A stretch of DNA of 33,778 nt, from positions 1 to 33,778 of the forward strand of contig DATKEG010000042.1 of assembly GCA_035544515.1 (NCBI GenBank). Reading direction: 5' to 3'. A program made the translations under genes and the position numbers. Each line of letters begins with the position of its first letter. Positions within the stretch are counted from its first letter, which is position 1. Positions 1 to 6,505 of the stretch are shown here, piece by piece. The DNA is from DATKEG01 sp035544515. Lineage in GTDB: Bacteria > Acidobacteriota > Vicinamibacteria > Fen-336. The notes beneath the pieces were generated by a model, which worked only from the letters and a program-made list of their open reading frames with translations, was not told the origin of the DNA and ran no database searches.

Positions 1-411
1 CGTGGCGCTGGCCGTCCGGACCCACTCCACGAGCTTCGGCGAGCCCTGGTGGGCGGGGATGACGATGACCCGGGGCGGGGGGGCGTTCTCGACGGTGGAG
101 TCGGGCGTCACCTGCATGCCGCCGGTGACGCGCAGCGTGGCCGCTTTCTCGGCCACGGTGAACAGCGCGAACGGCATCTGCTCCTCGTGCGAGGGGCCCC
201 GCTCCGGCACCATCACGTCCTGGAAGACCTCCCAGGGCCCGGCGAAGTCGATCATGGTGGCGCCGGGGCCGAGGACGAAGGCGACGGGGATGCGTCCGCG
301 TAGGGGAGGGGTGAGCCGCCACTTCGAGGCGTCCCCGGGGACGCTCGCGGGAGGCGCGTCGAACACCGCCGCCGCCGCCGCTCCGCCCTTCAGGAACCGG
401 CGCCTGCGCAT
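1..411 (-). CDS. Tat-exported DJ-1/PfpI-family protein (3' end beyond window)
   Basis: The reverse strand is open from an ATG at 411 to the window edge (137 codons seen). The N-terminus, MRRRRFLKGGAAAAV, is a twin-arginine-like export signal. From about residue 39 the protein reads RIPVAFVLGPGATMIDFAGPWEVFQDV, the first strand and helix of the DJ-1/PfpI (GlxA-like glutamine-amidotransferase) fold, and later VIVIPAHQGSP, the strand before the nucleophile elbow. The nucleophilic Cys region lies outside the window, so catalytic competence cannot be judged. The start is three bases after the permease stop, so this is the third cistron of the padR operon. Family members include isocyanide hydratases, glyoxalases and AraC-type sensor domains; the exported form suggests a periplasmic role, but the substrate is unknown. 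Confidence 0.75.
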   Translation of the reverse strand, partial: MRRRRFLKGGAAAAAVFDAPPASVPGDASKWRLTPPLRGRIPVAFVLGPGATMIDFAGPWEVFQDVMVPERGPSHEEQMPFALFTVAEKAATLRVTGGMQVTPDSTVENAPPPRVIVIPAHQGSPKLVEWVRTASAT

Positions 412-414
412 CGC

Positions 415-3087
415 CTACTCCGTTCGCAAGGCCCGCATGGGCTCGATGCCGACCGCCTGCCGGGCGGGTACGAGGCAGGCGATGATCCCGGCCGCTCCCA
501 GCACCAGCACGGACCCGACGAAGCAGAGCGGGTCGGTGGGGGCCACGCCGAAGAGCAGGCGTGAGACCAGCCGCGCCAGCCCGAGCGCGCCCGCGACACC
601 GATGGCGAGCCCGAGCGCGATCGACGTCAGTCCCTGCCGCAGCACCATGGAGAGTATGTTTGCGGGCGCCGCTCCCAGGGCCACGCGGACCCCGATCTCG
701 CGCGTGCGCTGGCTGACCGCGTAGGCCAGCACCCCGGCGAGGCCGGTGACGGCGATGATCAGGGCGAGGGCGGCGAAGGCGCCGAGGAGCGTGGTGGTGA
801 GCCGGGGCGGGGCCAGGGCGTCGCCGCGGATCTGCTCGAGCGTGCGGATCGGCCCCACCGCGGTGTCGGTCGACAGCTCGCCCGTGATCGCCTGGATCCG
901 GTCGGCCAGCCGCAGCGGATCGGTCTGCGTGCGCACGAACAGCGTCGAGCTGAAGCTCGGGAACTGCCGGAAGGGGACGTAGTAGGCGGGCCCGGGCTCG
1001 CGCTCCAGCTCGGCCTGCCGGACGCTGCCCACCACGCCGACGATCGTGCGCCACGTCTGCCCGCGGTTGAACGAGATGCGCCGGCCGAGCGGTTCGCCGC
1101 CCGGCAGGTACCGCTCCACGAACCGGTCGTTCACGATCGCCGCGTCGCTCGCGTCGCCCCGGTCGGCCACCGAGAAGAACCGCCCCTGGCGCAGCGGCAC
1201 GCCGAGCGCCGCGAAGTAGTCCTCGCTCGCGCCCATGCCCTGGGCGACGGGCAGCGTCCCCGCCGGGTCCTGGCCCTCGATGAGAATGGAACCGTCGTTG
1301 CGGAACGATGTATTCAGCGGGAACGTCCAGGCGGTGCCCGCGGCGCTGACCTCCGGCAGCGCGCGGATCCGTTCGTTCAACTGGTCGTGGAACGCGGCCT
1401 GCCGCTCCACGCTCAGGAATTGGGTGGGGGACTGGGTGCTCCAGTTCAGGTGCAGTCCGAGGCTGAGCACGTTTTCGGCCTGGAAGCCCGGATGCACCGC
1501 CTGCAGCTTGGCGAAGCTCCGCAGCATCAGCGCGGCGCCGATGAGCAGCGTGAAGGACAGGGCGAGCTGGGACACCACCAGCGCCGTCCGCGTGCGCTGG
1601 CCGCCGCGCGCGCCCGCGGTGCGCGCGGCGGAGCCGCCCGTGCGGGCGAGCGCGTCCGAGGAGGGCAGCCCGGGCAGCGTGCCGAACAGGATCCCGGTGA
1701 GGAGCGAGACCCCGAGCGCGAACAGCAGCACGGTGCCGTCCAGCTGCACCTCCGCGGCACGCGCGGTGAACCGCGCGGCGAACGTGGTCAAGGCCCCCTG
1801 GGCGGCGGCCGCGAACGCGAGGCCGACCGCTCCCCCGGCCAGGCCGAGCAGCAGGCTCTCGGTCATGAGCTGGCGGAAGAGGCGGCGGCGTCCCGCGCCG
1901 AGCGCGGCGCGCACCGCCATCTCCTGGCCGCGGTCGGAGAGGCGTGCGAGGGTGAGGTTGGCCACGTTCGCGCAGGCGATCAGCAGCACGAGGCCGACCG
2001 TCGCGAAGAGGACGATCAGCGTCGGCCGTGCCGGCTGGACCATCACGTCCGCGAGCGGCTCCACCGTGCCCGTGGGCTGCGCGGCGGCCGGGTAGGAATC
2101 GGGATGCTCGCGCTTGAAGTTGGCCAGCACGTGGTCGAGCTCGACGCGCGCCTCGCCCGCGGCCACGCCGGGGCGGAGCCGGCCGAACGCCTGCACCATG
2201 CGCGCCCGGCGGTTCCCGGCGGCGACCGCGCGTGCCCGGAACGGGCAGGCCGCGGCGGGCATGAAGACGTCGTTCTGGTCGGGATACTGCGGCAGGGGCG
2301 GCAGCACCCCGACGACCTGGTGCGGCTTGTCGTTCATCTGGAACATCCGGCCCACCACGCCAGGGTCGCGCCCGAAGGCGCGCGACCAGAACTCGTGGGT
2401 GAGGACCAGGACCGCGTCGGCTCCGTGCGCGTCGTCCTCGGCCCGGAACGTCCGCCCGAGCTGGGGGGCCACGCCGAGGCGGTCGAAGAAGCCCGCGGAG
2501 ACGACCCCGGTCCGCACCTGGCGGGGCTCGTCGCCGCCGAGCAGGATGAAGTTCATGCTGTGGTACTCGGCGACCCCGTCGAAACTGCGCGCGCGCGCGC
2601 CGAGGTCGCCCACCTCGGCCATCGAGACGCCGAGGTTCGACACCCCGGCGGCGGGGTCGCCCTGGCGCACGACGACCATGCGCTCGCCGTGCGCGTAAGG
2701 CAGCGGCCGCAGCAGGGTGCCCCTCACCACGCTGAACACGGCCGTGTTCGCGCCGATGCCGAGGCCGAGGGTGAGGACCACCGCCGACGTGAAGCCGCGC
2801 GTGCGCCAGAGGCTGCGCAGGCCGAAGCGCACGTCCTGGGCGAGCGTGTCGAAGAAGTGCACGCCCACCGACTGCCGGCACTCCTCCTTGACCGCCTCCA
2901 CGCTGCCGAAGCGCACCCGCGCCGCGCGGCGCGCGTCGGCCGCTTGCAGGCCGCGGCCGCGGTCGTGCTCCGCCTGCATCTCGAGGTGCAGGCGCAGCTC
3001 CTCGTCCATGTCGCGCTCGAGCCTGTCCCGGCCGAGGAGCGCGCGCAGCGGGAAGGCCAGGGAGCGGAGGCGTTGGCGGAGGCGCAT
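415..3087 (-). CDS. ADOP-type ABC transporter permease (MacB/FtsX family)
   Basis: The 890-residue protein has the layout of the acidobacterial duplicated orphan permeases. A cytoplasmic N-terminal segment contains DMDEELRLHLEMQ (about residues 26-38) and RVRFGSVEAVKEECR. A first membrane helix (about 100-121) is followed by a MacB-like periplasmic domain, a first FtsX block near 354 (LIVLFATVGLVLLIACANVA), a second periplasmic domain, and a C-terminal FtsX block from about 762 (LLGAFAALALIIAVTGLAG). No ATPase gene is nearby, as expected for an orphan permease. The ATG at 3087 follows the padR stop by two bases; the longer reading from 3225 would overlap padR and lacks family sequence. ADOPs are generally linked to export or envelope processes, but the substrate here is unknown. 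The adjacent PadR repressor probably controls it. Confidence 0.92.
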   Translation of the reverse strand: MRLRQRLRSLAFPLRALLGRDRLERDMDEELRLHLEMQAEHDRGRGLQAADARRAARVRFGSVEAVKEECRQSVGVHFFDTLAQDVRFGLRSLWRTRGFTSAVVLTLGLGIGANTAVFSVVRGTLLRPLPYAHGERMVVVRQGDPAAGVSNLGVSMAEVGDLGARARSFDGVAEYHSMNFILLGGDEPRQVRTGVVSAGFFDRLGVAPQLGRTFRAEDDAHGADAVLVLTHEFWSRAFGRDPGVVGRMFQMNDKPHQVVGVLPPLPQYPDQNDVFMPAAACPFRARAVAAGNRRARMVQAFGRLRPGVAAGEARVELDHVLANFKREHPDSYPAAAQPTGTVEPLADVMVQPARPTLIVLFATVGLVLLIACANVANLTLARLSDRGQEMAVRAALGAGRRRLFRQLMTESLLLGLAGGAVGLAFAAAAQGALTTFAARFTARAAEVQLDGTVLLFALGVSLLTGILFGTLPGLPSSDALARTGGSAARTAGARGGQRTRTALVVSQLALSFTLLIGAALMLRSFAKLQAVHPGFQAENVLSLGLHLNWSTQSPTQFLSVERQAAFHDQLNERIRALPEVSAAGTAWTFPLNTSFRNDGSILIEGQDPAGTLPVAQGMGASEDYFAALGVPLRQGRFFSVADRGDASDAAIVNDRFVERYLPGGEPLGRRISFNRGQTWRTIVGVVGSVRQAELEREPGPAYYVPFRQFPSFSSTLFVRTQTDPLRLADRIQAITGELSTDTAVGPIRTLEQIRGDALAPPRLTTTLLGAFAALALIIAVTGLAGVLAYAVSQRTREIGVRVALGAAPANILSMVLRQGLTSIALGLAIGVAGALGLARLVSRLLFGVAPTDPLCFVGSVLVLGAAGIIACLVPARQAVGIEPMRALRTE

Positions 3088-3089
3088 GG

Positions 3090-3422
3090 TCAAGCCGTCC
3101 GGAGGATGCGGGCCACGGCCGCGCTGAGGCGGTTCCAGTTCTCGGTCTCCTGCTCGAGCCGCCGGCGGCCCGCGCGCGTGAGCCGGTAGAAGCGGACGCG
3201 GCGCTGCGTGTCGGAGGCGCCCCATTCCGCCTCGATCCAGCCCGCGCGCTCCAGACGGTAGAGGGCCGGGTAGAGGGAGCCCTGGTTGACGCGCAGGACA
3301 TCCTCGGAGATCTGCTGGATGCGCTGGGAGATCGCCCAGCCGTGCAGGGTGCCGGCCGACAGGGTGCGCAGGATCAGCAGGTCGAGCGTGCCCTGGAGGA
3401 GGTCCAGGGTCTCCTTGGCCAT
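3090..3422 (-). CDS. PadR family transcriptional regulator
   Basis: This 110-residue winged-helix protein begins ETLDLLQGTLDLLILRTLS and continues with HGWAISQRIQQIS, NQGSLYPALYRLERAGWI and FYRLTRAGRRRL, the diagnostic PadR helix-turn-helix and wing segments. It is of the short PadR-s1 type, in which a C-terminal helix (about residues 85-108) dimerises. The ATG at 3422 is preceded by GGAGGA at four bases. It is the first gene of an operon with the ADOP permease and the DJ-1-like protein. The promoter contains an 8-bp-arm dyad typical of PadR operators, so negative autoregulation is likely. Small PadR proteins often sense hydrophobic drugs or phenolics, but the ligand here is not predictable. 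Confidence 0.95.
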   Translation of the reverse strand: MAKETLDLLQGTLDLLILRTLSAGTLHGWAISQRIQQISEDVLRVNQGSLYPALYRLERAGWIEAEWGASDTQRRVRFYRLTRAGRRRLEQETENWNRLSAAVARILRTA

Positions 3423-3426
3423 TCGG

Positions 3427-3472
3427 TCCTCCGTGTTGACGACAATCTACAAGTCGTCTTGTAGAGTGTCAA
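3427..3472 (-). promoter_or_regulatory. padR operon promoter, PadR operator and RBS
   Basis: On the minus strand, TTGACA (3472-3467) and TAGATT (3449-3444) are separated by 17 bases, a near-consensus sigma-70 promoter. The dyad TCTACAAG-ACGA-CTTGTAGA (3465-3446) fills the spacer and overlaps the -10 box. An outer GTTGAC/GTCAAC pair extends the symmetry. The Shine-Dalgarno GGAGGA is at 3432-3427. A repressor bound to the dyad would block RNA polymerase, so the PadR protein encoded immediately downstream is the natural candidate. Confidence 0.8.
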
Positions 3473-3494
3473 CAACAAAGAATTGGATACCCGT

Positions 3495-3920
3495 TCAGAG
3501 GAAGGGATTCACGGTCCGAACGGTGCCGTACAGTCGATCGTGCTGGAAGTCTTCCGACACCAGCTCCGACAGCGCGTAGACCTCGGCGTAGGCCCACATG
3601 TGCGCGTCGAACCAGGAGAGCTCGTACATGGCCGCTCCCCGGAGCGCGGTGCGCACGACGGCCTCGTTCGGGTAGAGCACGCCGAAGATCGACAGCAGCT
3701 CCTCGGCCTCCCTCCGCGCTTCCGCCACGGGCAGCAAGGGCGGACCCGAGGCCGTGGGCCGCGTCACGGCGGCGACGAACTCGACCACGGCCTGGTGCGC
3801 GAGGCGGAGGGCGTCCGCTTTCAGGCCCGCCCGCAGGAAGTCGGCCGCACGGCGCTGCTTCGCGGGTGAGCGGGGATCGTGGACGTACACGAGTACGTTC
3901 GTGTCAACGAGCGCGGGCAC
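3495..3920 (-). CDS. vapC: VapC-like PIN-domain toxin
   Basis: The 141-residue protein starts VPALVDTNVLVYVHD and keeps the acidic residues of PIN-domain ribonucleases: Asp6, Glu47 in QAVVEF, Asp105 in SWFDAHMWA and Asp124 in SEDFQHDR. VapC toxins cut tRNA or rRNA with Mg2+ at this centre. The GTG at 3920 was chosen because the PIN fold begins there; a longer reading to 4070 lies wholly within the antitoxin gene in another frame. The start overlaps the antitoxin's last 17 bases, indicating translational coupling. Upstream is an AbrB-type antitoxin gene, the usual partner. All four acidic residues are present, so the toxin is probably active. Confidence 0.9.
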   Translation of the reverse strand: MPALVDTNVLVYVHDPRSPAKQRRAADFLRAGLKADALRLAHQAVVEFVAAVTRPTASGPPLLPVAEARREAEELLSIFGVLYPNEAVVRTALRGAAMYELSWFDAHMWAYAEVYALSELVSEDFQHDRLYGTVRTVNPFL

Positions 3921-4182
3921 GATCGTACAGGTCGTCGCGGGTCCAGCCTCGGTCCTCCCCCTGGGGAAGGGCGTGGCCCGCGTCTCGCTCTCGTTGTCGC
4001 GCGAGCATCCGCTCGAACAGCTTGACGCGGTCCCGCGGCGGGCGGAGGGGGCGCCGCGCGGGCACCACACGGATCACGTCCCCGGCGGGCTCGAACTCGA
4101 TGTCGGCTCCGGGCTCGATCCCATAGCGATCGGCGACGGCCTTCGGGATCGTGACCTGCAGCTTGCTCGTGACGCGCGCCAT
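3904..4182 (-). CDS. vapB: AbrB/SpoVT-type antitoxin (VapB)
   Basis: The 92-residue protein begins MARVTSKLQVTIPKAVADRYGIEPGADIEF, the swapped-hairpin AbrB DNA-binding fold of VapB and MazE antitoxins, here the VapB partner of the PIN toxin downstream. The remaining 50 residues (KLFERMLARQRERDAGHA, RGWTRDDLYDRARAR) are charged and probably form the toxin-binding tail; the WTRDDLYDR ending is common in VapB proteins. The gene overlaps vapC by 17 bases. The start ATG lies six bases after a -10 box, so its message may be leaderless. A dyad in its promoter is the likely autoregulation site. Confidence 0.9.
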   Translation of the reverse strand: MARVTSKLQVTIPKAVADRYGIEPGADIEFEPAGDVIRVVPARRPLRPPRDRVKLFERMLARQRERDAGHALPQGEDRGWTRDDLYDRARAR

Positions 4183-4188
4183 GTCCTT

Positions 4189-4216
4189 ACTCTAGCAAGG
4201 ACATCGTCCTTGTCAA
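4189..4216 (-). promoter_or_regulatory. vapBC promoter with operator dyad
   Basis: On the minus strand, TTGACA (4216-4211) and TAGAGT (4194-4189) are 16 bases apart. The inverted repeat AAGGAC-GAT-GTCCTT (4211-4197) occupies the spacer, and a third AAGGAC copy lies between the -10 box and the ATG. This arrangement fits autorepression by the VapB/VapC complex. Only six bases separate the -10 box from the ATG, so transcription should start at or next to the start codon. Confidence 0.7.
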
Positions 4217-4219
4217 GGC

Positions 4220-4292
4220 GCTACTGCTTCTCGCCGCAGAAGGGGCAGGAGTCGGATCGTGCGTGCAGTGGCTTGTTGCAGTGCCAGCAGAA
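4220..4292. repeat. Direct repeat, copy 1: displaced duplicate of kinase 3' end
   Basis: These 73 bases match 4428-4500 with one mismatch (G for T near 4269) and contain the kinase zinc-ribbon codons plus the TAG stop. The copy lies directly upstream of the vapBC promoter. It is offset from copy 2 by 208 bases, which is not a multiple of three, and has no start codon or kinase sequence in frame upstream, so it is a non-coding fragment. Confidence 0.9.
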
Positions 4293-4427
4293 GGCGTATT
4301 CCGGAATGCGGCGCGCTGTGCTTCGCGCGGGGCTTCGTCGAGCGCCTCGGGTGGGCGGAGCCCGCCGCGAGGCGGTTGCGGAGACGCTGCGCTGCGCGCG
4401 CCGGACGCTCGGGGGTTCTGCTGACGG
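4293..4427. other. Spacer between the two repeat copies
   Basis: This stretch encodes no protein that I recognise. It holds a 15-base sequence (4300-4314) that recurs inverted at 19057-19071 upstream of the UDP-sugar dehydrogenase gene. It also holds the left arm (4410-4423) of a 14-bp inverted repeat whose right arm (4493-4506) lies in the kinase coding sequence. Confidence 0.7.
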
Positions 4428-4500
4428 GCTACTGCTTCTCGCCGCAGAAGGGGCAGGAGTCGGATCGTGCGTGCAGGGGCTTGTTGCAGTGCCAGCAGAA
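4428..4500. repeat. Direct repeat, copy 2 (in situ kinase 3' end)
   Basis: This is the genuine 3' end of the kinase gene, encoding the CWHCNKPLHARSDSCPFCGEKQ tail and the stop. It matches copy 1 at 4220-4292 at 72 of 73 positions. Such close identity suggests a recent duplication or ongoing gene conversion. Confidence 0.9.
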
Positions 4501-5364
4501 CCCCCGCTTGGGCACCTCGCGGGCCTTGAGGCGTTTGCGGATGTCCTCGAGCTGGGTGGCCTTGTGGTCGATGTCGTTGGCGGTGGCCAGGTCCTCGAGC
4601 AGCTCGCACGCGCGCTGGTACCGGTCGCCCAGGCCGGGGGCGATCGCCTTCATGACGATGTCCGAGATCTCGCGGGGGACCTGGCTGTTGCGGAGCTTGG
4701 GCGGCGTGCAGCGCCCCTGCGCCACCAGGCGCTCGATCTGGGCCGGGTTGGGGCTGAAGTAGGGAAGGGTGCCCGTGACCATCTGGTACAGGATCACGCC
4801 CACCGAGTAGATGTCGGAGGCCAGCACCGCGCGTCCCTGGAACTGCTCGGGCGCCATGTACGGCGGGCTGCCGATGACCGTGGTCGCGTGCGATTTCTCC
4901 AGCAGCCGCGAGGTGCCGAAGTCCGCCACCTTGACCTGGCCGCTCTCGGAGACGAGCACGTTGGCCGGCCGCAGGTCGCGGTGCAGGATCTGCGCGTCGT
5001 GGGCGTGCTCGACGCCCTTGAGGATCTGCACGATGTAGGTGAGCGCGCGCGGGATGTCGAGGCTCTTCTCGCGGTCGAGCACCGCTTCCAGGCTCTCGCC
5101 CTTGACGTAGTCCATCACGATGAAGAAAACGCCGTCCACGCGCTCGGCGGTCAGGATGCCGACGATGTTCGGGTGGTCGAGCGCGGCGAGCAGCCGCGGC
5201 TCCTGCAGGAGGTCGTCGAAGTCCCCGCTCTGGCGGTGGGGGACCTTGATCGCCACCTTCTTGTCGATCCACTGGTCCTTCGCCAGGAAGACGGTGCCGA
5301 ACCCGCCGGAGCCCAGGTTGGAGAGGATCTGGTACTTTCCGACAGTCTGCCCGAGAAGGAACAT
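4429..5364 (-). CDS. Soluble Ser/Thr protein kinase with C-terminal zinc ribbon
   Basis: This 311-residue Hanks-type kinase has the glycine loop GSGGFG (18-23), ATP Lys40 in VAIK, catalytic HRDLRPANV (Asp130, Asn135), DFG (148-150) and APE (171-173). The catalytic-loop Lys that is nearly always present in Ser/Thr kinases is Arg132 here. The C-terminus is a zinc ribbon (Cys290, Cys293, Cys304, Cys307). No transmembrane segment or PASTA domain is visible, so it is probably cytoplasmic. The ATG at 5364 was preferred to a GTG at 5385 because that GTG lies within the extended -10 box and adds no family sequence. The gene diverges from a DUF3810 gene whose ATG overlaps this one. The kinase substrates cannot be inferred from the context. 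Confidence 0.93.
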   Translation of the reverse strand: MFLLGQTVGKYQILSNLGSGGFGTVFLAKDQWIDKKVAIKVPHRQSGDFDDLLQEPRLLAALDHPNIVGILTAERVDGVFFIVMDYVKGESLEAVLDREKSLDIPRALTYIVQILKGVEHAHDAQILHRDLRPANVLVSESGQVKVADFGTSRLLEKSHATTVIGSPPYMAPEQFQGRAVLASDIYSVGVILYQMVTGTLPYFSPNPAQIERLVAQGRCTPPKLRNSQVPREISDIVMKAIAPGLGDRYQRACELLEDLATANDIDHKATQLEDIRKRLKAREVPKRGFCWHCNKPLHARSDSCPFCGEKQ

Positions 5365-6490
5365 GAAGCGCGCGCAGTATAGCACCCGGACTTTTCCCCA
5401 CCCGGTCCTTTTGGCCGCGCTGCCCGCCGCTCTCGCGCTGCAGTGGGCCGCGTCGCGGTCGCCGGACCTCGTGGAGCGCGTCTATGCCACGGCGCTCTAT
5501 CCGAGGCTGGCGCTCCTCCTGGCTTCGGTCAGCGGTCTCGTGCGCTTCTCCGTCGGCGAGGCGCTGCTCGCCATCCTGGCCGGAACGACTCTGTTCGGCC
5601 TCGCCCGGCTCACGTGCCGGGTGCGGGCCGCGAAGGGGCAACGCCTCCGCCTGGCCGGGGCGGCCGCGGCGCGCGTTCTCGCCGCCGCGGGAGCGGTCTA
5701 CCTCGCGTTCGTCCTCCTCTGGGGGCTGAACTACCACCGGCCGCCGTTCGCCGTGATCACGGGACTGGGCACCGAGACCACCGGGGTGGCCCTCGCCGAG
5801 CTGGAAGCGTTGTCCGCCGACCTCGTGGTGGCGGCCAACCAGGCGAGGACGGCGGTACCCGAGGACGCGCAGGGTGTCTTTCGTGTCGCGGGCGGCGTGT
5901 CCGGGGTCCTGGCCCGATCCCTGGACGCGGTGCGGGGGGCGTCCACGCGGTACACCGCCCTGCGCGGCCCGTTCGCGCGCCCGAAGCCCGTGCTCTTCTC
6001 GACCGGCCTGTCCTACCTCGGCATCAGCGGGATCTACCTGCCCTTCACGGCCGAGGCGAACGTCAACGACATCCTGCCCGACTCGCAGCTGCCGTTCACG
6101 GCCGCCCACGAGCTGGCGCACCAGGCCGGCATCGCCCCGGAGGACGAGGCCAACTTCGTGGCCTACGTGGCCTGCACGCGCCATCCGGAGGCGGACTTCC
6201 GCTATTCCGGCTGGTTCAACGCCGCGCTCTACGCGCTGGGTGCGCTGGCGCAAGCCGATGCGGAGCGGGCACGGCGCCGGTGGGAGGAGTGGTCGCCGGC
6301 CGTCCGCCGGGACCTCGCCGCGCTGACCGCGTGGAACGAGCGCTACCGGGGCCCGGCCGAGACGGCGGCCCGCGCCGTCAACGACGCGTACCTCAAGTCG
6401 CAAGGCGTTCCCGAGGGCGTGCGGAGCTATGCGGGGATGGTGAACCTTCTCATCCTGGAGCGTCGCGCGCGGAGCGCGGCGAGCCGGTGA
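5363..6490 (+). CDS. DUF3810 family membrane zinc metallopeptidase
   Basis: The 375-residue protein has N-terminal membrane helices (about 14-28, 45-72 and 95-122) and then an extracytoplasmic domain with the zinc-protease motif HELAHQAG (His249, Glu250, His253), followed by EDEANFVAYVAC, which supplies further acidic ligands. GISGIYLPFTAEANVN and YSGWFNAALYALG are typical of DUF3810. The family is a predicted membrane peptidase without an established substrate. The ATG at 5363 follows GAGAAGGA by two bases; a TTG near 5410 is an alternative. The ATG overlaps the divergent kinase ATG, so this gene's promoter must lie inside the kinase coding region. It ends 15 bases from the convergent rsmE. 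Confidence 0.88.
   Translation: MKRAQYSTRTFPHPVLLAALPAALALQWAASRSPDLVERVYATALYPRLALLLASVSGLVRFSVGEALLAILAGTTLFGLARLTCRVRAAKGQRLRLAGAAAARVLAAAGAVYLAFVLLWGLNYHRPPFAVITGLGTETTGVALAELEALSADLVVAANQARTAVPEDAQGVFRVAGGVSGVLARSLDAVRGASTRYTALRGPFARPKPVLFSTGLSYLGISGIYLPFTAEANVNDILPDSQLPFTAAHELAHQAGIAPEDEANFVAYVACTRHPEADFRYSGWFNAALYALGALAQADAERARRRWEEWSPAVRRDLAALTAWNERYRGPAETAARAVNDAYLKSQGVPEGVRSYAGMVNLLILERRARSAASR
5376..5384 (-). promoter_or_regulatory. Extended -10 promoter of the kinase gene
   Basis: The minus-strand sequence TGCTATACT matches the extended -10 consensus TGnTATAAT at all but one specified position. No good -35 box is visible 17 bases upstream, which an extended -10 can tolerate. The box ends 11 bases before the ATG at 5364, giving a leader of only a few bases and no Shine-Dalgarno. 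Confidence 0.6.
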
Positions 6491-6505
6491 CGTCATCCCC
6501 GCGGG

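Noticed and set aside
1387..3189. 600-codon plus-strand open frame opposite the ADOP permease
   Set aside because: It is antisense to a clearly conserved gene, with low-complexity charged sequence.
3495..4182. vapBC as part of a larger defence island
   Set aside because: The flanking genes are a PadR/ADOP operon and a protein kinase, with no nuclease, helicase or restriction genes nearby. It looks like a single toxin-antitoxin insertion.
4293..4428. Pseudogene of a second kinase upstream of copy 1
   Set aside because: The frame leading into the duplicated zinc ribbon shows no kinase-like residues, and the displacement is out of frame. Only the 73-base 3' end was copied.
4187..6496. 769-codon minus-strand open frame
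   Set aside because: It is a shadow of the kinase in another frame and antisense to DUF3810; its composition is Arg/Pro/Gly-rich with no domain.
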